DNA of 64,000 nt from Combretum micranthum (GCA_024138025.1 JAMXBD010000361.1:620001-684000); one strand, 5' to 3'; positions 24,983 through 36,846 are shown, counted from the stretch's first letter. Program-made: numbers and translations. Notes: generated by a model from the sequence alone, not told the origin.

Positions 24983-27900
24983 ATGAAGCCCCGAAATTAC
25001 CGTAATCCATCTCGAAAACCTTCTTCTTCTTCTTCATCATCATCTTACATTCTCACGTTGCTCCTGATGTTCTCGTTCGTGGTATTGATTCTTCTCTCTC
25101 TCGGATTCCTCTCCATTCCCAGCACTTCCACCGGCTCTTCCAAACCCAATGATCTGACCTCCCTCATTCGGAACTCCGTCCACAGGTCAGTCCAGTCTCT
25201 TGGTTATGCGATATAATGTATTCAACCGGTCTTCGCTTTATATATCTTTTTTACGGTGATTGTTCGTTAGATATTTGCATTTAAAATATTAATTTAGTTG
25301 TGAAATTTGTCATTTGTTACCGTTAGCAGGCAAAACTTTATCAAATTTTGTAATTAACAATTAAGTTCACTTATTTTTACAACTAAATACTTAAGGTGTT
25401 AAAATTCGGATATTTACCCTGTCATTTTATCGGAGTAGGGGCGGGACACCATTTAGAGACAGAAAAGTAATTTAATTTTTATCTGAATTTTGTTGTCTTC
25501 TTGGTACAAGCGTTGTCAGCAAAGTATTTCAAATAAATATGTAAATCATGCCATTTCCAAATGTTGTGTTCAAAGAAGACAAGTGCCAACAAATAATAAA
25601 TGCATGAGTTCAAATGGACTAGCTTTTGGATGATGGTGGTTGATCAATCATGCATGGATTTTTGTTTCTTATAATTAGTTGGTTTTTAGTGGAAAATGTT
25701 TTGTCTAGATCTTTTTCTACTACTCACTTGGCTATTGCTAAGGAATAAAATAAAACTGTAATACGATTTTCATTTATTAATTTTTTATTTAAATAAGAGT
25801 AGTTAAGGAAAAATCAATCCAATATTAAATTAATTACTATTTATAGGTTTGGATTGATAACTTTATTTCGAGAATATATATTCTGGAATTATATTGTTGG
25901 TTTTGTTGTCTGTTGATGTGATATGAGGTAGAGCTGTGGCTAAACGGTAATATTCGTGTGGTTTATAGGAGTGAAGATGAAGAAAGAGGAGAGCAATGGG
26001 TTGAAGTGATCTCATGGGAGCCCAGAGCTTTTGTTTATCACAATTTTTTGGTCAGTGCAATTTTTCTCTGTCTCTATGCCTAAGAAGTAGGAGTTTTGGA
26101 GCTTTTCGTTCAAGTAGCTAGTTTGACCTTTATGTACTGAAGTCCTAACTGTTAGAAGATAGGATACTGCATATCTTCTTACTCTTCTAATTTGGCAAAT
26201 ATTCTGAAACACATGTTAATGCATTTCTCTTGGAACTTTGGTTTTCTGTCTAGATGTATGTTTTGTAATGGCTGGATGAGAGGGTGGAAGCAAGAATTTC
26301 ATTATGATGGAAAACTGTCCTTTTAATAATAAGAAAAACTACGCTGAGCTCCTCTTTACTTAGGGATTATGAACGATGTGTTTCCATACCAACCACATAG
26401 TATCATGTGTCCTTTGTCTCTCTTTTCTCTTTATTTTTGCTGGTTGTGTGATCTGTTTTTAGCAAAATTGCCATTGCTCTCACTTCTGACGTAGATCCAT
26501 CTTTGACTGGATGATATTTTCAATTTTACTTTTATTGCAATCCTATTGAACTGTTTATGGAAGGCCCAGGGATAGGACCTCGTTTGCAGTAGTCATTGAA
26601 AGAAATTAGCTTATCTAAAATGTGGCATGTTTTAGGCTGTGGTATAGAGGCAGTAAAAAGCAAAGGGTATGCGGTATAAATCAGCAATGAATATATGCCC
26701 AGTAACATTCTTTGGCGTTTTATCCTTTGATCTTATAATGAAACAACATTATTAATTTACAGTCAATTTTTTTGTGTGACTCTGTCATCCAACATCTTTA
26801 AGTTGCTTTACTTGATCTAGTTTTATCCAGCTTCTGATTTTTCCCTTCTCTGAGCAGTCTGAGGAGGAATGTGAATACCTAATTGAACTTGCGAAGCCCC
26901 ATATGGAGAAGTCAGCTGTTGTAGATAGTGAAACAGGACAAAGTAAAGATAGCAGGTATACCGTACTCAATCTTAAGCTGCAAATGACCCTCTCGGCTTC
27001 TTTCATTGAATTCGCTTGGGTTTATATACATATTTGTATCTTGTTGAAATTTAGGGTGCGCACAAGCTCGGGTACATTCTTGGCAAGAGGACGAGATAAA
27101 ATAATCAGGGATATTGAGAAAAGGATAGCTGACTTTACCTTTATACCAGTAGGTAAGAGGTTTCATCTCCATTAAATGATTAGAAGCTTGATAACTGCCC
27201 TTTCTTTTTCTGCTTCAGTTTTCAAGTTCCCATAGTTTTGCGCAATGACTTCTTCTCCAGTGTGACTGACCTATCCCTGTTTCATATGCTTGTCATCTTC
27301 TTTTGTTCCCGACTATTCTTCTTTTGCTTCTGGAATCAAGACCGTGAGAATAAATAATTCCAATAATTTTCATAGGTTTGTTGTTGCCTTGGTTTTCTAC
27401 ATACTTAAAAGTTTTCATTGCTTATCCAGAGCATGGAGAAGGACTTCAAGTTCTCCACTATGAAGTAGGTCAAAAATATGAGCCCCACTTTGACTACTTT
27501 ATGGATGAATACAACACTAGAAATGGTGGACAAAGGATGGCAACACTTCTCATGTACCTGTGAGTTGATTATATATTGCATATGCTTTACCGAGATGACA
27601 TTCATGCAATGTTGTATACATTTTCTTGTGTTTCCTCTGTTCACATGATACAGATCGGATGTTGAGGAGGGAGGTGAAACAGTTTTCCCAGCTGCAAAAG
27701 GCAATTATAGTGCTGTGCCTTGGTGGAATGAGCTATCTGATTGTGGGAAAAAGGGCCTTTCTGTTAAACCGAAAATGGGGGACGCATTGTTGTTTTGGAG
27801 CATGAAACCTGATGCCACTCTTGACGAGTCTAGTTTGCACGGTTAGTTAATATCCTTTTATTGTTAGCGAATGTAAATTAAACTATGCTGGAGCTAATAG

Positions 27901-28334
27901 GCTTAAGCATTTAGATCAACTAATTGTGGATAAAAAATTCATCATGGTACCCGTTAGTCTTGAGTTTAAACTCTTATATACTCATATGTGTACCCATTTT
28001 ATCCTTGTTTAATTGAGTTATTCACGTGACGCACTTTAATTATAGAAATATCCCTCCACACATGAAGGCCATTGTTGGCCAACAAAATTTTGGATCAGCT
28101 GGTTGTAGTTGTCAATTATTTCATATGTTTTAAGTATCTGGCTGCAATAATGTGCCTGGAAAAACTAGTTCATCGTCTGCTTGGTGTAGTTGCTGCATAC
28201 TTGTTTCAATTATGAGTTAGTAGGGCTCATCGAGCTTGAGGTGATCCTTGCCTTTTTTAGGTGGTTGCCCAGTAATAAAAGGGAACAAATGGTCCTCTAC
28301 TAAATGGATGCGCGTGCATGAATACAAAGTTTGA
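24983..28334 (+). CDS. P4H: Prolyl 4-hydroxylase, P4H10/P4H5-like
   Basis: Seven exons (24983-25185, 25969-26050, 26858-26955, 27055-27152, 27430-27559, 27654-27841, 28261-28334) join to 873 nt, 290 residues. The enzyme hydroxylates proline in hydroxyproline-rich cell-wall proteins such as extensins, using iron, oxygen and 2-oxoglutarate. Residues 1-21 are basic and Ser-rich, 22-44 form one membrane anchor, and the remainder is the lumenal catalytic domain, as in type II Golgi/ER P4Hs. The iron ligands H180 and D182 (PHFDYF) and H266 (LHGGCPV), and the 2-oxoglutarate-binding K276 (KGNKW), are all present. SEEECEYLI and SDVEEGGETVFP are family blocks. All introns are GT-AG and all phases agree. 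A ShK-type C-terminal domain, found in some relatives, is absent. The exact Arabidopsis counterpart is inferred. Confidence 0.93.
28078..28211 (+). repeat. Segment of P4H intron 6 that recurs at 32641-32772
   Basis: This stretch in the last intron contains GCCAACAAAATTTTGGAT, a CTAGTTCATC block and GCATACTTGTTTC. The same order occurs about 4.5 kb downstream on the same strand. It may be a partial duplication of the gene end or a dispersed repeat that landed in the intron. Confidence 0.7.
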
Positions 28335-30904
28335 AGCATTCTTTAAAAGGTATTCTTCTTACAAGTTATCCATTTGATAAAGTTCGCTCTTTAATTCTTT
28401 TCTTTATCTTCCTTATGACAAATGCCAATTCTTGTAGGTTGTAATGAAACTTGTAGATTATCACATGGGTTGTATCATGTAAAAGTCTCACGTGGAACCA
28501 TTTCTCTTGACTTGAGGAATTCTTGTACTCCTATGCAGCTCAAAGCGTCACACCATAATGTTGATTTGCCATGATACTGCTGATTTAGGAATTTTTTTTG
28601 TAGCCTTTCACTTGTTTGTAGAAATTGATGGAATAAGGGAATCAATTCATTGATTTTGTCATCATTACAAAAGCTACATGTTACTACTTACTAGCACATG
28701 CTGAGGATGTTTTAAAATGTTGCTTTGAAAGATCTATTTGTATAAGAACAACATTAACTTTTGTTATGCCTTCCTTTTATAGGTTGTTATTTATGTCAAG
28801 ATTATATCCTTCTTTGGCTACATTTTCTTGATAATTCCATTAGATTGATTTCAAACTGTATCAGTGGGTAAGACCATGGAATTAGGGGGATCTATATGAG
28901 GTGTTGGGTTGATCCTACTAATAGAAGGTGTTAAAAATGCTTCCTTCACCTACTGTTCTTAGTGTGACAATATGTATATTTCTTGGTTTTTTTTCTTTTA
29001 ATAATTTTAGACATCCAATTTTTATCCATTTAAGGCTTCAATTTATAGTAAAATTTAATATTGTATTGTGCCTACGAGTTACAATAAAAATATAAAAAGA
29101 AAAAGAGCGGAAAGAAAAAAAAAAAGTAAAAGAAACATAATAATAATAATATGGGCTTAAAATAGTATTAATTTTAATTGGATTCAATTAAATAGCCCAC
29201 GATGTACTAACCTATTTAATTGGGTTCAATTTTTAGGCCTTAAAAGTATATTATGTGCAAATTATGTTGAGAAAAAAACAATCTACCTTGTATGGATAAG
29301 TTTTAGAAAAGCATGTGGGAGGTCACAAGTTTAAGTTCGGGTAAAGGTTAAAATTAGCCTTTTAACTTCTTTTGACCCCTGTGCACCGCCCGACATAGGG
29401 TAATTAGATGAGCTGACGTCATGCTAATGTTAGCATTGCCTTCAACCTTTAAACACGCCAAGCTAGCTTGATCCACTATGTTTAAGGTATTTTTTATCTT
29501 TTTTTTTTTCGTGATTTTACTAAATTAATGGTGAAATCAATGGTAAAATCATGAAGTATGCATGTAATACAATGAATCAAGACCAAAAGATTGTCTTGAT
29601 TCATAGTGTTAAGGGGTCAAAATGACAATTAAAGATTGAAAAAAATTTATATCTTAAAGGACGCAGATCACCATTAATGGTGCTTTTTGACTCAATTCAT
29701 GAAATCTGAAGAGGCTCAAATGTGATCAAATATTCCATTGAAACTTTTAATTTTTCACGAAATCAGCAATTAATCAGTGTCAAACAAAAACCCTAATTTC
29801 GCAATTTTTGAATAGGGCTTTTAACACATTTCCATACTTGTTCAAGTTAAAATAATATAAATAGGATCAAGAAAAACTCAGATCCATGAAGAAATTGCAA
29901 AGAAATCATTGACACAGGAAGCTTCAGGTAAGTTACAGCTATCGATTGATAGCTTCACTGATCTCCGAGGACGCCGTTAGCAGCTCCGACGACCCTCACC
30001 GCCGACCGCTAATGAGAAGCCACAAAACTACCACCTAAGGTAAGTACCGCCGGAGTTCCTAGCATCTCTATTTCGGCCTTTCCAACACCACTTTTGGCTG
30101 AAATCGCCACTAGAGCACCTCATTCAATATCGCCGGTCGCCCTAGTCCATTGCGATCCAGATTCGACCCATCAGTCCGCATCCGACTCTAGCCGAGTTCG
30201 ACCCTGCTCCAAGGTCCACTGTTCCACGTGATCAGGTGTGTTCTTTTATGTTTCTTTTTATTTTATTTACATTAACTAATGATGAATAAAAAAATAAAAG
30301 AGAAAAAAATTAATAAAATTGAATGTTTTTCCTATTCGAACCACAGTACCACGTAGTTTGAACTTTGGACATCGCATGCGAGTAATTTAATATCCTTTCC
30401 ACCAAATGACCAATAATTATATGTACATATACATAATGTAGATAATAAAATGATAGTAACACCGTAATCAAAATATAAACTATAAATGAATGCATATGTA
30501 TAAATTTATGGACATAAACATTATAAAGAAATTAGCTGTAATTTTAATGTTAGTTATATACACAAAATTAAATTGCTAGTTTACAGGATCTCATGTTTAA
30601 ATTTAGTTTTTTGCCAAAAAGCAAAAATTTAACATATTTATAACAAGAGAGTTCAACATCTAAAATAAATCAACACACTAAATTTTTTATAAAAGAACTA
30701 CGTGAAGTTTGATCTTGATTAGCAGGTATGTAGACACCCATGAAGCGACATAAAAAATATATAAAATGTTTTTTATAAATATTTATTTATTATTCAACTA
30801 AGTTGTAAATATAGATGTGATTAAGGTAAATACTATTTTATACATACTATTACGGTTCATTGAAAAGTTGTACTTTTTCAGAAATATTTCTAATATTGAA
30901 TTCT
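28335..30904. other. P4H 3' flank and intergenic sequence
   Basis: The first few hundred bases are the presumed 3' UTR. From about 29340 to 30240 there is a GC-richer unit with a TATA box (29856-29864), described separately. Between 28900 and 29330, and between 30240 and 30900, the sequence is AT-rich with no supported gene. Confidence 0.5.
29856..30235 (+). promoter_or_regulatory. TATA box plus GC-rich leader-like block, origin unknown
   Basis: TATAAATAG at 29856-29864 is followed after about 70 bases by a CAG-GTAAGT donor (near 29930) and, within a GC-rich stretch, a second AAG-GTAAGT donor (near 30040). The block has no open frame longer than a few dozen codons. It looks like the promoter and untranslated leader of a retrotransposon LTR or a dead gene; no LTR ends were found. 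The function is not known. Confidence 0.35.
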
Positions 30905-31521
30905 AAGGCTGCTATAGGTGGTGTTTTCGCAATTCGGAATGGTGATTAGATTTTTGGTTTTGCATCCCTGAAATGATGCTCTAACTTTTATTGTTGGAGT
31001 TGAAACATTCTTACCCTGCAAACATTCAACACATTGTGATACTTCAATTTATAATTGTTGTTAGAGTTTAAAAGAGTTGTAATCATTTTTGAATCCACAT
31101 TTAGCTCCACTTGAAGGAAATGATGCTACAAGCAAAATTTTAAGCCATAAACCAGGCCCCATAATTTAGTAGCTACAATGTTGATGAATAGGGTGGCTGA
31201 TGCCTAAGCAAGTATTGGCATGCACATGACTGAACAGGAAGCTTTTTTTTATGATCTTCTAGCAAATGTTCAAAATATGTTGCTGCTTGATAAATATGGC
31301 TATGGATGTCTGAGAGACCTACCTATAGAGTCTCCCTAGCTCTGGGTCTGTTATGATTTCTTTTTGTTTTTTTTTTTTGTTTCTTGTTCTCGGTTTCTTT
31401 CTTCCTTTATGGATCTTGTAAATGTTGTATACATGCTTGGTTTGTTGCTCTCAGACTATGATCCTTATGTACTGATGGCTTGCTATTAATGAAATCTTGT
31501 TTTCACCCAAGAAAAAAAAAA
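30905..31521 (+). pseudogene. 5'-truncated LINE: RNase H-like tail and poly(A)
   Basis: The frame at 30905 begins AAIGGVFAIRNGD and, after a stop, IFGFA, a common opening of the LINE-encoded RNase H domain. Near 31190 it reads NRVADA, a stop, then ASIG, the usual closing motif. Many stops and shifts lie between. A T-rich 3' UTR leads to a ten-base poly(A) (31512-31521). The fragment is dead. No target duplication was recognised. Confidence 0.72.
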
Positions 31522-33163
31522 TGTTGGAGCATTAAAGGATTTAACTTTTAATTTAAGAACGAAAAGGTGGTACAATGTGGTTTTAATAGGATTATTCTTG
31601 AATTCAAAAATCTCTAGTTTAATAAAGTTGGTTTTTAAATCAATTTTTTCCCAGACTAGTTGTTAAGTTAAGATCAAGTGACCAATTGATCATAACTTAT
31701 AATTTTTTTTTTCTGATTTCTATCGTAGGATGACTCCTAAAAAATTTTAAAAACTGTGTTTCTTTCATTTTTTATTCAAGGATCTGTATCAAATGGGTTA
31801 AGATTTGGTATGAATCGAATTTAAAAAAATTGAACTAGAAATAATAAGTCTAAGCTCAACAATGATCAAATTGTTAAAGTTCTTGATTATCTACTCTTCA
31901 TTTTGTGAGAAAATGTACATTTTATCGGTCTTTTCTTTCGTACCCCCTCTCCCTTATGGACAAGAGATAGAAGTGTAATGCATTATAGGCTAGATTACTA
32001 GAATAATAAACATCTTATGGACATCGGTTTAAAGCATTTACTTATTTTCCTTTCAATTTCATTTACTTATTAAAAATTGAAACTTTATTACCAACATTGC
32101 CACTGTTTATCACCACTGCTATCTTTGCCACCATCATCAACAACCCTAATACAATATTAGGGCCAAGTTGCTACCTTTGTTTGTTCTTACATTATTGCAA
32201 TCGTACTACCATCATTAGTTGCACTAGTGCTATCACGATCATTATTGCCACCATTGTTATTGCTATCATTGTTTCCACTAATGCCATTTCCATCAATGTT
32301 GTTACTGATATCGTAGCCACAACAATTTTCATTAGCTTCGAGACAATATCAACATTAAGTAACCAATGTCGCCTTGACATTTCTATCAAGGTGCTCCCAC
32401 CTCTACTTGCAACACTACTACGACACCACATTTGCCACAACTATTATACCCAAGAGCCTTTGGATTATCATTGCAATCACACTATATCACCATTGCAATT
32501 GCTACAAATATTACCTTATGTCATTGTTGTCCTTATGTAATCACCCCATGATTATCACTATTTCTACTACCAATAAACCAATGCGTGTCACTACAACATT
32601 TCTTACTAGTGTATTAAGTGTGTATATAGTGGTATTTTTAGCCAACAAAATTTTGGATTAGCTGGATGTAGTTAATCATTTCCATACGTTTTCAGGAACT
32701 AATTGCAATTATGTGTTTGGAAAATCTAGTTCATCATCCACTTAGTATGGTTAGTGCATACTTGTTTCCAATGTTGTCAAAATCGTGAAATCATACAATT
32801 TACGTTTCTAGTAAGCCTTCCTTAGTTAACTTAGACACAAACTTGTTTTTGTTCAAAATCATCATAGAATCTTGAGTTTATCAATAAATTTAGTGAAATC
32901 AAGAGTCTACATCCATTTCTATGGTTTGTCTGGATCTTATTGCCAATTCCTCGGTCATCTCTATATTAGCTTATTAAAATCCTTCAATTATTGCTTATAA
33001 AAAATTTTCGTTGGAATCTCTACATAAAATGCCAATCCTTACTTGTTTCCTTACACGATACGTCATTACAATTAAGTTTCACTTAACTTAATCATGGTGG
33101 TTCCATCAACATTATGGAGCTTGTGTAGCTTCTGAAGATAAATCAAATATGGAATCGAAGGTC
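31522..33163. other. Intergenic with a degenerate triplet-rich stretch
   Basis: Between about 32050 and 32620 the + strand is dominated by ACC, ATT, GCC and CAT triplets, giving an artificial 147-residue Ile/Thr-rich frame at 32097-32540. The composition suggests a decayed trinucleotide repeat rather than a gene. The repeat of P4H intron 6 follows at 32641-32772. Confidence 0.5.
32641..32772 (+). repeat. Second copy of the P4H intron 6 segment
   Basis: It matches 28078-28211 over about 130 bp with substitutions and small gaps. The match stops before any sequence resembling P4H exon 7. Confidence 0.7.
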
Positions 33164-33538
33164 TATAATGTCCACGCCCCAAAGGGTACCCTAAACGCGA
33201 CAGTCCACCACACGCAATACTTAAACTTAAGTATGACCACCTTAGTCATCCCATAAGTTTACATATCGAGTGTAAGGTGTACTTTCACAACTTTTAGGAT
33301 CACACTTTGATTCGAGTAGTCTTAAGAAAGCATACATAGCATTAAGAATATAAATCACAACAAGATAAATTAAACTTTACAAAAGCCAAGGGGGCATACC
33401 CCCGCCAAAATAATAGGAGTCTACATCGTTTAGCTCCAATTAACATATATGAATCTACATTAAAGAGATTTTCCTAGAAGTCCACGCCTACACTAGGTCC
33501 CGACTTCCTCAAAAGCTCTTTAATTCCATGTGATAAAC

Positions 33539-33579
33539 CTGCACAAAATGTCCTCTCGGAACATCCAAAAATAGGAACG
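33539..33579 (-). other. Exon-like block near the LTR 3' end
   Basis: On the minus strand this 41-nt block lies between GTTGCAG and CAG-GTTTAT. The copy at 61748-61789 has a 42-nt block in the same place between GTTACAG and CAG-GTACGA, although the block sequence itself is poorly conserved. Confidence 0.35.
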
Positions 33580-33776
33580 CTGCAACAAAAACTGTTGGGG
33601 TATAAGCTAATGCTTAGTGAGATTCATTTTCTTCAAGTAACATGCCCGACCAAGCTAAAATATCTATACAAGCAAGTTATAATTAAGCAACCATATGAAT
33701 GCACAAGCATGAGCATATGACTTTCCGGTAGTCATAAGTGAATGAATTTACGCCCTCCATTCGGGGTTTGGGGTAG

Positions 33777-33960
33777 TTCATAAGTCATGCAACTACAATT
33801 CCAAAGTTGGTCCATAAGACATGCAACCATAGTCCCAATCTTAAGTGGGGTGGTCCATAAGACATGCAACCACAATTTTTAATGTTGGTCCATAAGTCAT
33901 GCAACCATAGTTTCATTATTCGAATGGGGTGGTCCATAAGTCATGCAACCCTAATCCCCT
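33777..33960 (+). repeat. Tandem repeat inside the solo LTR
   Basis: TCCATAAGTCATGCAACC-like units start at 33777, 33811, 33854, 33889 and 33933. Spacings alternate 34, 43, 35 and 44, so the array is built of a two-part unit of about 78 bp repeated twice plus an extra monomer. The same place in the other copies lacks the array. Confidence 0.8.
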
Positions 33961-34293
33961 TCATTAAAGACCCGCTGCCTCCCAAATACACCTTTGTCCC
34001 ACCAAAGGCATACTCGACAATGATATGTGACTCACTACGTGATATGCATGTACAATTTATTCATATAATCATGGTATACTTAGATAATTTAAAAGTGACC
34101 ATACAATTTCAGACATTCCAAATCTATACTAGCTCATACAAGATTATTGCAACAAAGCTTGCCTCGATATACTTATCGTTCATTCATGCAAGTTTAGATC
34201 ACCATTCAATCACAATTTTATCTTTTCCTAAGTCTAATGCCACTACTACTACAAGCACATCCAAGAGCATAATTAATTGAGAAATGAACTCAC

Positions 34294-34362
34294 TTGTCCA
34301 TGTAGTGAAAATCCACTAGTCGTAATAGTCCTCGGGAAGTGGTAACCCGTCCTCCAATTCAC
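34294..34362 (-). other. Conserved exon-like block in the solo LTR
   Basis: On the minus strand this 69-nt block follows a CTAG acceptor-like site and precedes GTGAGTTC. It holds a frame with an acidic start and a PEDYYD-stop end, matching blocks at 1106-1172 and 58597-58663 in position, length and ending. Confidence 0.45.
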
Positions 34363-36009
34363 CTAGGTACAAAGAATACCCTCAATGAGTATCTCTCATG
34401 AAGTTCTATTAAACTTAACAATTTTATTTACTAAGTTCGTCAATTTCCGTCTAGGTTGAATCCTTAACTTAAAAAGGTCATATCTAACTCATTTTAACTC
34501 GGAATTTAGCTTATAATATACCGATTTATACCTACTTCGAAAGAGCTATCCATTTCTAAAGTTAATTCAAACATTTAAGGTCATTTAAGGGTCGGAAACG
34601 TACTGTACAGTAGGGTTGCGAAAATTCCAGATTTGAGCCTTTGTGAAAAATTGCCATATCTACTCTATTTAACTACTTAGGTTAACTCATATTAGTCCTA
34701 AACTTGCAAGGAGATCCTCTAAACAAAATTAAGAGATTACATACTTATCTAATCCCAAACATAATGTTCAAAAGAAACTTCTAAGAATCCATATTCATAA
34801 AACCGAAATTCACAAGTTGAAACTCATTGTCTTGTTTTGAGTAATTCCTTTACTAAAACTCACTTAGTTCAATGAAAATAATTTTTCCTATATTATGTAT
34901 CATCAAAGCATTCCATTTTCATATAAAATACTTGTTTTGAGATCAAAAAGAAGGTTTTCAAAATTGGTCTCCTCATAATTACGAATTTCCACTTTGAAAT
35001 TTACAATGAAAACAAGACCTAGATTTTGTCTTCTACAAAGCACTTGATTTAAGCAATACCTTTTAGGAAAACTCATTTAAACTTATGAAAATCCATTCCT
35101 TAAGATATCTATATCAAGAGCCTCTTATATTTTTGTCTAAATCTTCATTTTAAAGTTGATTGATGGGTTCCAAAAATAGGTCTTGGTCTTGATCCGAATT
35201 TTCATAAATTTATTTTGAACATATCTCTTGAGAAAATTCATCAAAACTCATGGAAAACAACCCATTACATATTATATCTCAAGAACCCTTCATTTCTTGA
35301 ATAAAATCCTCATTGGTGAGTTGGAAAACATGTTTTTATTTTGGATCTTTGTCTTGATCCGAAAATACAATTTTTGTTTTTGAAAATCAACTTTGATTCT
35401 TGTAAGATGAAGCCTTGATGATATACATCCATCAAACCTTCATTTTCTTAACAAAAGCTTCCATTTTAAGACTTGAAAGAGGGTTTTTAAAATAGGGCAT
35501 TGACAAGTTACGAATTTTTCTTTTTCATTCCAACTTGAATCTAAGATCTACTCAATATATAACCATGAAAGCATAAGAAAAACTTAGTAGTAGGCCTTAA
35601 CTTCTAGATCTACACATAAACATAACTAAAGCTTGATAAAACTCTAGATCTACAAGCTATCACAAAAACAAGAAGATAAACAAGCCTTCCATATAACAAA
35701 AATACTAAGAACAAAAGAGATCATCATCTAGAGGAGTGTTTCACTTCTTGGCATCATCATCCATAGCCTTTTAAGCTTGTGGAATGTCCTTTGATGCATG
35801 AAACATCCATGGTATCATCCTAGAACATCTTATAAGAGCAAAAAGGGAAAGATTACCTCAAATATTGCAAGAAATATATGTGGAAGCAAGAAAGAAAAAT
35901 GGGGACAGCTTGTTTGTGAAGAAGACAAGCAAGAAGAAGAGAAAAGAGAGGGAAAAAGAGAGAGGAAAAATGTAGGGTTTGTAAAGGTGAAAGAGGAAGG
36001 AATGAGATG

Positions 36010-36018
36010 TTTAAATAG
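36010..36018 (-). promoter_or_regulatory. TATA-like box of the solo LTR
   Basis: The minus strand reads CTATTTAAA at the position corresponding to the CTATAAATA boxes of copies L1 and A. A pyrimidine-rich leader follows on the minus strand. Confidence 0.35.
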
Positions 36019-36846
36019 AGATAAATGTGTGTTAAATAATTTTAAAAAAAAAAAACCAGCATGGAGGAGGGGCTGGTCGTGATTTTGAGTGTGGGGGAGT
36101 GTGTGGTTTGATTTAATTTGTATTTTTGAAAGTGTAACAAGTTGCATCCATTTCTAACTAAAATAGACTTTAAAATATCAAATAAATAATTAAAAATAAT
36201 GAAAAGTGGCTAATTTTATGGGGAATGGGCAGCTGCAATTTTGGGAAATGGAAGTGTAAGAAAAAGCAAAAGAAGACATAATAATGTGTAGTAATGATAA
36301 TGTATGTGTACTTGAGATATGTGATAAAGTGGCTTTTTGAATAAGAAAATAATAAAATAAATTAAGAAAAATATTTTTATTTAAGTGGCAGAATTTTTAT
36401 GATTTAAATAAAATAATCAATTAAATTATTTTTAGAAATTTAACAATTAGTTACCGGTAAGAGTAAAATAAGCTTATATGAGCTATAACTGATATTTTTA
36501 GAATCCGAAAAATTCTAAACTTGATATTTTTGAAATCCTTATAAAAATACGAGTCTAAAAATATTAAAGATATATTTTTAATTTTCCGAGCCCCGGGACA
36601 CGCTTTCCAAAGCAGTATCCAAACGGGTTCGAAATAAGCCGAAAATGAACCAATCTGATATTTTTAATAATTCAAATATTATTACGGACTATTCTAAACA
36701 CTTTAATTATTTTTCGACTCCTCGATTTACGAACTCGGGTTTAGGATCTAAACTGTAGGGTTTTACTCAAGATCGGTTGACTTAAGGTCTCCGGTAGACT
36801 TTCCGGCTTAAGGTTTAGGGCTTAGAAAACGGGGGTTTACATATAA

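Larger units (their letters stand above)
33169..36841 (-). mobile_element. Solo LTR, 3673 bp, of the long LTR family (copy L3)
   Basis: The + strand copy runs from TGTCCACGCCCC to GGGGTTTACA, so the minus strand starts TGTAAACCCC and ends GGGGCGTGGACA. Perfect 5-bp target duplications, TATAA, lie at 33164-33168 and 36842-36846. No internal retrotransposon genes are present, so this is a solo LTR left by LTR-LTR recombination, or less likely a short non-coding element. It carries a minus-strand TATA-like box at 36010-36018, the exon-like blocks at 34294-34362 and 33539-33579, and a tandem array at 33777-33960. The lineage (Ty3 or Ty1) cannot be told from the LTR alone. Confidence 0.85.

Noticed and set aside
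32097..32540. 147-residue hydrophobic frame resembling a membrane protein
   Set aside because: Its composition follows a degenerate triplet repeat, and the opposite strand is also open.
33777..33960. Regular short repeats considered as a CRISPR array
   Set aside because: The context is a plant LTR, the spacers are not unique, and spacing alternates as in an ordinary tandem repeat.
35798..36147. Overlapping 94- and 105-residue frames on both strands
   Set aside because: They cover the purine-rich promoter and leader of the solo LTR and have low-complexity composition.
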